Shown here in pieces: positions 5,712 to 8,005 of a stretch of 8,005 nt of DNA. Position 1 is the stretch's first letter, and every line of letters begins with the position of its first letter. The stretch is from QEXZ01 sp034660015 (lineage in GTDB: Archaea; Halobacteriota; Syntropharchaeia; Alkanophagales; Methanospirareceae), in NCBI GenBank assembly GCA_034660015.1, contig JAYEII010000088.1, positions 1 through 8,005 of the forward strand. Direction: 5' to 3'. The notes below the pieces were generated by a model. That model was not told the origin of the DNA, did not search any database, and was given only the letters and a program-made list of their open reading frames with translations. Both the position numbers and the translations under genes were made by a program.

Positions 5712-6062
5712 TCACCTTACCGTTCCCAGCCAGAAGATATAGTCCGGGTCTTTCAACCAATACCGTAACGAAGGCGCCCATGCAAACACTCCTTTCTCTT
5801 CACCCTGCTGAAGCATCGCAACCGCTTTCTCAAACCCTCTTTTAAATATTCTCATGCCTTTCGTCTCCTTTAGCCTTTCAAGAAGTTCCAAAAGCTTCTC
5901 CACCAGCTTTCCATTGACTATGCTTCCACCGTGTTTCGCATACCACATCGCAGCTCTGTATAGTGCTTTATCTAAGAATTTCAGCTTTCTCCAGTTGCCG
6001 TTTCTCTGTCCCTTCTTGAAACTCGCAAAAATACCCTTATAGCTTAAGCTTTGCTTTTGCAT
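5712..6062 (-). CDS. Conserved 116-aa protein of unknown function (copy 1)
   Basis: I do not recognise a named family, though I have an impression of similar archaeal hypotheticals. The product is basic and alpha-helical, with no signal peptide or membrane segment. The pattern is SFKKGQRNGNWRKLKFLDKA, a helix pair around MWYAKHGGSIVNGKLVEKLL, then GMRIFKRGFEKAVAML, and an aromatic C-terminus GVFAWAPSLRYWLKDPDYIF ending WLGTVR. About 80% of residues match copy 2 at 7416-7766. The start was chosen at ATG 6062 because it aligns exactly with copy 2 and gives the same 116 residues; GTGATG at 6066-6071 could serve as Shine-Dalgarno. GTG 6071 and ATG 6068 are also in frame. It has its own TATA box (6094-6103), follows a truncated GT2, and is followed by a toxin-antitoxin pair, exactly as copy 2 is. 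Strong conservation of the last 70 residues argues for function. Confidence 0.75.
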   Translation of the reverse strand: MQKQSLSYKGIFASFKKGQRNGNWRKLKFLDKALYRAAMWYAKHGGSIVNGKLVEKLLELLERLKETKGMRIFKRGFEKAVAMLQQGEEKGVFAWAPSLRYWLKDPDYIFWLGTVR

Positions 6063-6093
6063 ACTCATCACTTTTATTCAATGCAGTTTTTAA

Positions 6094-6103
6094 CATATAA
6101 AAG
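6094..6103 (-). promoter_or_regulatory. Archaeal TATA box of the 116-aa gene, copy 1
   Basis: The minus strand reads CTTTTATATG. Its centre (about 6098) is 26 bp upstream of 6072, so transcription would begin at or a few bases before the GTG/ATG cluster at 6071-6060. The mRNA would be leaderless or nearly so. Confidence 0.5.
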
Positions 6104-6114
6104 GTTGGTTTATA

Positions 6115-6581
6115 TCATGTTGCATCTTCTACAACTTGCGCCGCGTTGTCAGCAGAGCCAGAATCCGCTACGATAATCTCGTATTGGCTTTTTGGATAGT
6201 CCAACTCAACCAAATTTTCTATTCTTTTTGCAATAACTTTCGCTTCGTTGTACGACACTTTTTCTTTTAAAAAAACACTTTCTTTCTAAAGAAAGAACCT
6301 GTGCTAAGAAAGAGTGTAATTCTTTTGGTAAAGCTTTTCTTTCTGCGAAGCGTTTTGATTAAACTTTCCTAAAGTTTGAAAGAAAAGGTTTGTGCTAAAA
6401 GAAAACCTTGTTTCTTTGATAAAACTTTCTTGGTAAGAACAGTTTGTTGATATGAATAATCCTTGTCTTTCGGTTTGGATTTTAATTTTAATGCCGCAAT
6501 AGCCATTAACGAAGGATAGCCTGCGAACTGCCAGATGAGCAAGAATGAAAACAGGTAAAGTAGGATAATGGTTATGTTCAT
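6115..6581 (-). pseudogene. GT2 glycosyltransferase relic interrupted by hairpin repeat
   Basis: The 5' part (6581 to about 6455) encodes a membrane segment and WQFAGYPSLMAIAALKLKSK up to KDKDYSYQ. The 3' part (6252-6115) encodes YNEAKVIAKRIENLVELDYP and then EIIVADSGSADNAAQVVEDA with a TGA at 6117-6115. That is the start of a GT-A domain: the TYNE nucleotide-binding loop and the DSGS(A/T)DN loop. About 195 bp of hairpin repeat lies between them and replaces the SIIVPT strand, and a stop in the repeat (6371-6369) ends the first frame. The DxD motif and everything beyond are missing. ATG 6581 with GGAGG at 6592-6596 is the likely original start. The frame is open upstream to 6677, but the 147 bp between here and the DUF5615 gene contain nothing I can identify. 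It is a dead gene on this evidence. Confidence 0.75.
6253..6447 (+). repeat. Hairpin-rich AT repeat element, long copy, inside a GT2 gene
   Basis: The stretch begins with CGACACTTTTTCTTTT (6253-6268, also at 9-24 inverted). It contains a perfect 8-bp stem at 6280-6297 (TTCTTTCT/AGAAAGAA) and a 7-bp stem at 6361-6377 (AAACTTT/AAAGTTT). It also contains the 24-bp (6320-6343) and 14-bp (6380-6393) segments shared with 4879-4917. Inside it, motifs such as GTGCTAAGAAA/GTGCTAAAAGAAA recur, so it looks built from several related submodules. It has no coding potential of its own. A MITE-like or palindromic repeat is the best description; no transposase-type ends are proven. Confidence 0.6.
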
Positions 6582-6728
6582 CAAAATCATCCCTCCTCTA
6601 ACACCAATAATCCCTTCATCAAATTCATTGACCATTTCTTCACACAATCGGAAACTGCCCTCTTTCCCTTTCAACATTCTCCAACGACCACATCCCGAAC
6701 CCGCTTTCCTATCACAGATTCCAATTTC

Positions 6729-7052
6729 TCACAAGAATATTACTTGATTACGCATCTCTTCTAGAATCTTAACCTCTACAATTGTTTTTAACCGCCTCAC
6801 ACACCCACCTACACTTACCTTCCGCTGATGAACATAAATTATGCCATAATGTTCCCTATCCAATGCCAGTTTAAGAAAATCTACATCATGGGTAAATATA
6901 ACTACTCTATTTTTAACTGCGAACTCCAATTGTTCTTCATCGGTCAAACCCAAGTTACCTGCATCTCTCGCAGAGAAGGCATCAGCACCCCTTCTCCTCA
7001 GCCCTTCGACAATAGCAACGTTCACACTTTCATCAGCGTAAATTCTGATCAT
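6729..7052 (-). CDS. DUF5615 PIN-like protein (putative toxin of a DUF433/DUF5615 pair)
   Basis: The 107-aa product from ATG 7052 begins MIRIYADESVN, with the acidic DES at 7-9 as in PIN-like nucleases. It continues with DAGNLGLTDEEQLEFA (30-45, with D30, D38, E39, E40) and VVIFTHDVDFLKLA (50-63, with D56 and D58), the spaced acidic clusters expected for a metal-dependent nuclease fold. DUF5615 (COG4634) proteins are usually found beside DUF433 proteins and are predicted toxins; the activity is inferred. The start was chosen for the family pattern: the frame extends upstream to 7091, but that would add a weak, basic 13-residue leader. It overlaps the DUF433 gene by 20 nt, so the two are translated together. 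Confidence 0.8.
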   Translation of the reverse strand: MIRIYADESVNVAIVEGLRRRGADAFSARDAGNLGLTDEEQLEFAVKNRVVIFTHDVDFLKLALDREHYGIIYVHQRKVSVGGCVRRLKTIVEVKILEEMRNQVIFL

Positions 7053-7326
7053 GGAATTCCTTTTTGAGTCCCCTGATAAATTCCTGCTCATCCTTTATTT
7101 TCCTGTCAATCTCTTCTCTGTTCTCATAGTAATAGGACAAGACATCGTGTATCTGTTGGAGTGTGAGGTGTGGATGAGCGCTGATTATCTCATCAGGCGA
7201 GTGAACCAGATATTCGTACTCGATGACTATATCTACCACACGCGTTCTAGTGCCTTTAATTACAGCACTACCTCCGCTTATTCTTTCATCTTGTATAACA
7301 TACGGATGGGTTCTTATTTCTTGCAT
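7033..7326 (-). CDS. DUF433 protein (putative antitoxin of a DUF433/DUF5615 pair)
   Basis: The 97-aa product shows the DUF433 (PF04255) signature: RISGGSAVIKGTRTRVVDIV at 15-34, SPDEIISAHPHLTLQQIHDV at 43-62, and YYYENREEID at 65-74. DUF433 has a helix-turn-helix-like fold related to VapB-type antitoxins. It should bind DNA at its own promoter and neutralise the DUF5615 partner, with which it overlaps by 20 nt. ATG 7326 has no Shine-Dalgarno, but a clear TATA box is centred 26 bp upstream (7347-7356), so the mRNA is probably leaderless. The family call is firm; the antitoxin role comes from genomic context of this family in general. Confidence 0.82.
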   Translation of the reverse strand: MQEIRTHPYVIQDERISGGSAVIKGTRTRVVDIVIEYEYLVHSPDEIISAHPHLTLQQIHDVLSYYYENREEIDRKIKDEQEFIRGLKKEFHDQNLR

Positions 7327-7346
7327 AATAATTATTTTATCTTTTG

Positions 7347-7356
7347 TATATATAAA
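7347..7356 (-). promoter_or_regulatory. Archaeal TATA box for a leaderless DUF433/DUF5615 transcript
   Basis: The minus strand reads TTTATATATA within an AT-rich stretch. Its centre near 7352 is 26 bp from the A of ATG 7326, the canonical TATA-to-start distance in archaea, which puts +1 at the start codon itself. Confidence 0.6.
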
Positions 7357-7415
7357 ATTTGCATCGAGTTAAATCAATACACTCTTCGCATCCCCACTCA
7401 AACATCTCCTCTACC

Positions 7416-7766
7416 TCACCTTATCGTCCCCAGCCAGAATACATAATCCGGTTCTTTTAGCCAATACCTTAACGAAGGCGCCCATGCAAACACACCTTTC
7501 TCTTCGCCTCTTTCGAGCATCGCAACCGCTTTCTCAAACCCTCGCTTGAAGATCCTCATACCTTTTGTCTCCTTTAGCCTTTCAACAAGCTCCAAAAGCT
7601 TCTCCACTAGCTTTCCATTCACTATGCTTCCACCACGTTTTAGATACCACATCGCTGTCCTGCAAAGTGCCTTGTCTAAGAATTTCGGCTTTCTCCAGTT
7701 GCTGTTCCTCAACCCTTTCTTGAAACTTGTAAGAAGTTCTTCATAAGTTATCGCGTTTGTTACCAT
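7416..7766 (-). CDS. Conserved 116-aa protein of unknown function (copy 2)
   Basis: This is a paralogue of the gene at 5712-6062 with identical length and no gaps. The first 12 residues differ most (MVTNAITYEELL), while the stretch from GGSIVNGKLVEKLLEL through GMRIFKRGFEKAVAML to FWLGTIR is nearly unchanged. The substitutions are scattered (for example L/P at WRKPKF, Y/C at DKALCR). No catalytic motif is visible; the basic helices and aromatic tail could suit nucleic-acid or protein binding, which is only a guess. ATG 7766 has AAGGT at 7775-7779, 8 nt upstream, overlapping the stop of the truncated GT2 before it, and a TATA-like box lies at 7791-7802. It is followed by the DUF433/DUF5615 pair, where copy 1 is followed by a RelB/RelE-like pair. 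Confidence 0.75.
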   Translation of the reverse strand: MVTNAITYEELLTSFKKGLRNSNWRKPKFLDKALCRTAMWYLKRGGSIVNGKLVEKLLELVERLKETKGMRIFKRGFEKAVAMLERGEEKGVFAWAPSLRYWLKEPDYVFWLGTIR

Positions 7767-7772
7767 CTTGAA

Positions 7773-8005
7773 TTACCTTAATCTTTTCGAGTTATATAAA
7801 ATTTCGCACTCTTCTAATTTTTGTTTCTTTAAGTGTTTAGTTATTATAAACGATATAAATTTCAGGAAAAAGTTCCCAATCCTGTTGGTCGTTGAAGTTC
7901 TTAATTCTCCTTTCATTCGTGACCCAACCACCATGTCAGCGTCTCCATTTATAACAGGTTGTAAAAGATCCGGGATCGCCTCCGGGAGATGTTGACCATC
8001 CGCAT
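7773..8005 (-). pseudogene. Partial, C-terminally truncated GT2 polyprenyl-phosphate sugar transferase
   Basis: A frame open from the window edge encodes ADGQHLPEAIPDLLQPVING, then DADMVVGSRMKGE and STTNRIGNFFLKFISFIITK. ADGQH (with a preceding D half outside the window) is the metal-binding DxD region, and VVGSR plus the NRIGN segment are typical of dolichol-phosphate-mannose synthase-like GT2 enzymes that charge polyprenyl phosphate with a sugar. After K56 (about 7836) the expected TR(V/I)-D-FTG-R continuation is replaced by an unrelated lysine-rich tail ending at TAA 7775-7773, which also overlaps the promoter of the next gene. It is therefore a gene broken at its 3' end, with the 5' part outside the window. 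It has no start codon within the window, so it is easily missed. Confidence 0.7.
7791..7802 (-). promoter_or_regulatory. Probable TATA box of the 116-aa gene, copy 2
   Basis: The minus strand reads ATTTTATATAAC, centred about 31 bp from ATG 7766. A transcript would start near 7771 with a leader of only about 5 nt. It lies inside the divergent tail of the truncated GT2 frame, near its end. Confidence 0.5.

Noticed and set aside
6582..6677. N-terminal extension of the GT2 relic (from an ATG at 6677)
   Set aside because: The extension lacks a Shine-Dalgarno and has no match in the other GT2 copy, which begins at the equivalent of ATG 6581; GGAGG at 6592-6596 supports the shorter start.
7053..7091. 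Longer start for the DUF5615 gene
   Set aside because: It would deepen the overlap with DUF433 and add residues not typical of the family, which opens with the M-x-I-x-x-D-E pattern at ATG 7052.
7051..7446. A 131-codon plus-strand frame
   Set aside because: It lies antisense to the DUF433 gene and its promoter, and no family resemblance is visible.

Overview
The window looks archaeal and is gene-dense, with every recognisable gene on the minus strand. Several short leaders carry a TATA-like box about 26-31 bp upstream of a start codon, there are GGTG-type Shine-Dalgarno sites, and the gene content (TIGR04076 protein, DUF433/DUF5615 pair, COG2865 regulator, archaeal-style WecB) fits a methanogen- or ANME-like euryarchaeon. 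That placement is an inference from family resemblance. The IS insertion is visibly richer in GC than its surroundings and has a bacterial look.

In the direction of transcription (high to low coordinates): (i) 8005-7773 is the cut-off 3' part of a dolichol-phosphate-mannose-type GT2 glycosyltransferase. (ii) 7766-6115 is block 1: an unrecognised 116-aa protein, a DUF433/DUF5615 toxin-antitoxin-like pair, and a GT2 relic interrupted by a hairpin-rich AT repeat. (iii) 6062-4860 is block 2: a close paralogue of the 116-aa protein, a different (RelB/RelE-like) toxin-antitoxin pair, and another copy of the same GT2 N-terminus broken at the same residue by the same repeat family. (iv) 4856-2395 holds an intact wecB (UDP-GlcNAc 2-epimerase) overlapping a full-length AlbA_2/COG2865 regulator by an ATGA. 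(v) 2394-2116 has three different 11-12-bp tandem repeats and the N-terminal stub of another glycosyltransferase. (vi) 2115-390 has two C-terminal COG2865 fragments in tandem, one split by a complete 890-bp IS5-family element with a 3-bp target duplication. (vii) 323-6 is a TIGR04076 protein whose last codons run into the hairpin repeat family.

The region therefore reads as a surface-glycan (glycosyltransferase) locus being broken up. Of the sugar genes only wecB is intact, while four glycosyltransferase pieces are truncated. Small addiction-type modules and an unknown 116-aa gene sit in the breaks. The strongest unusual signals are the two paralogous blocks carrying non-homologous toxin-antitoxin pairs in the same slot, the hairpin element inside a glycosyltransferase, and 11-bp tandem repeats straddling the stop codons of two paralogous regulator genes. 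All identity counts were made by eye.
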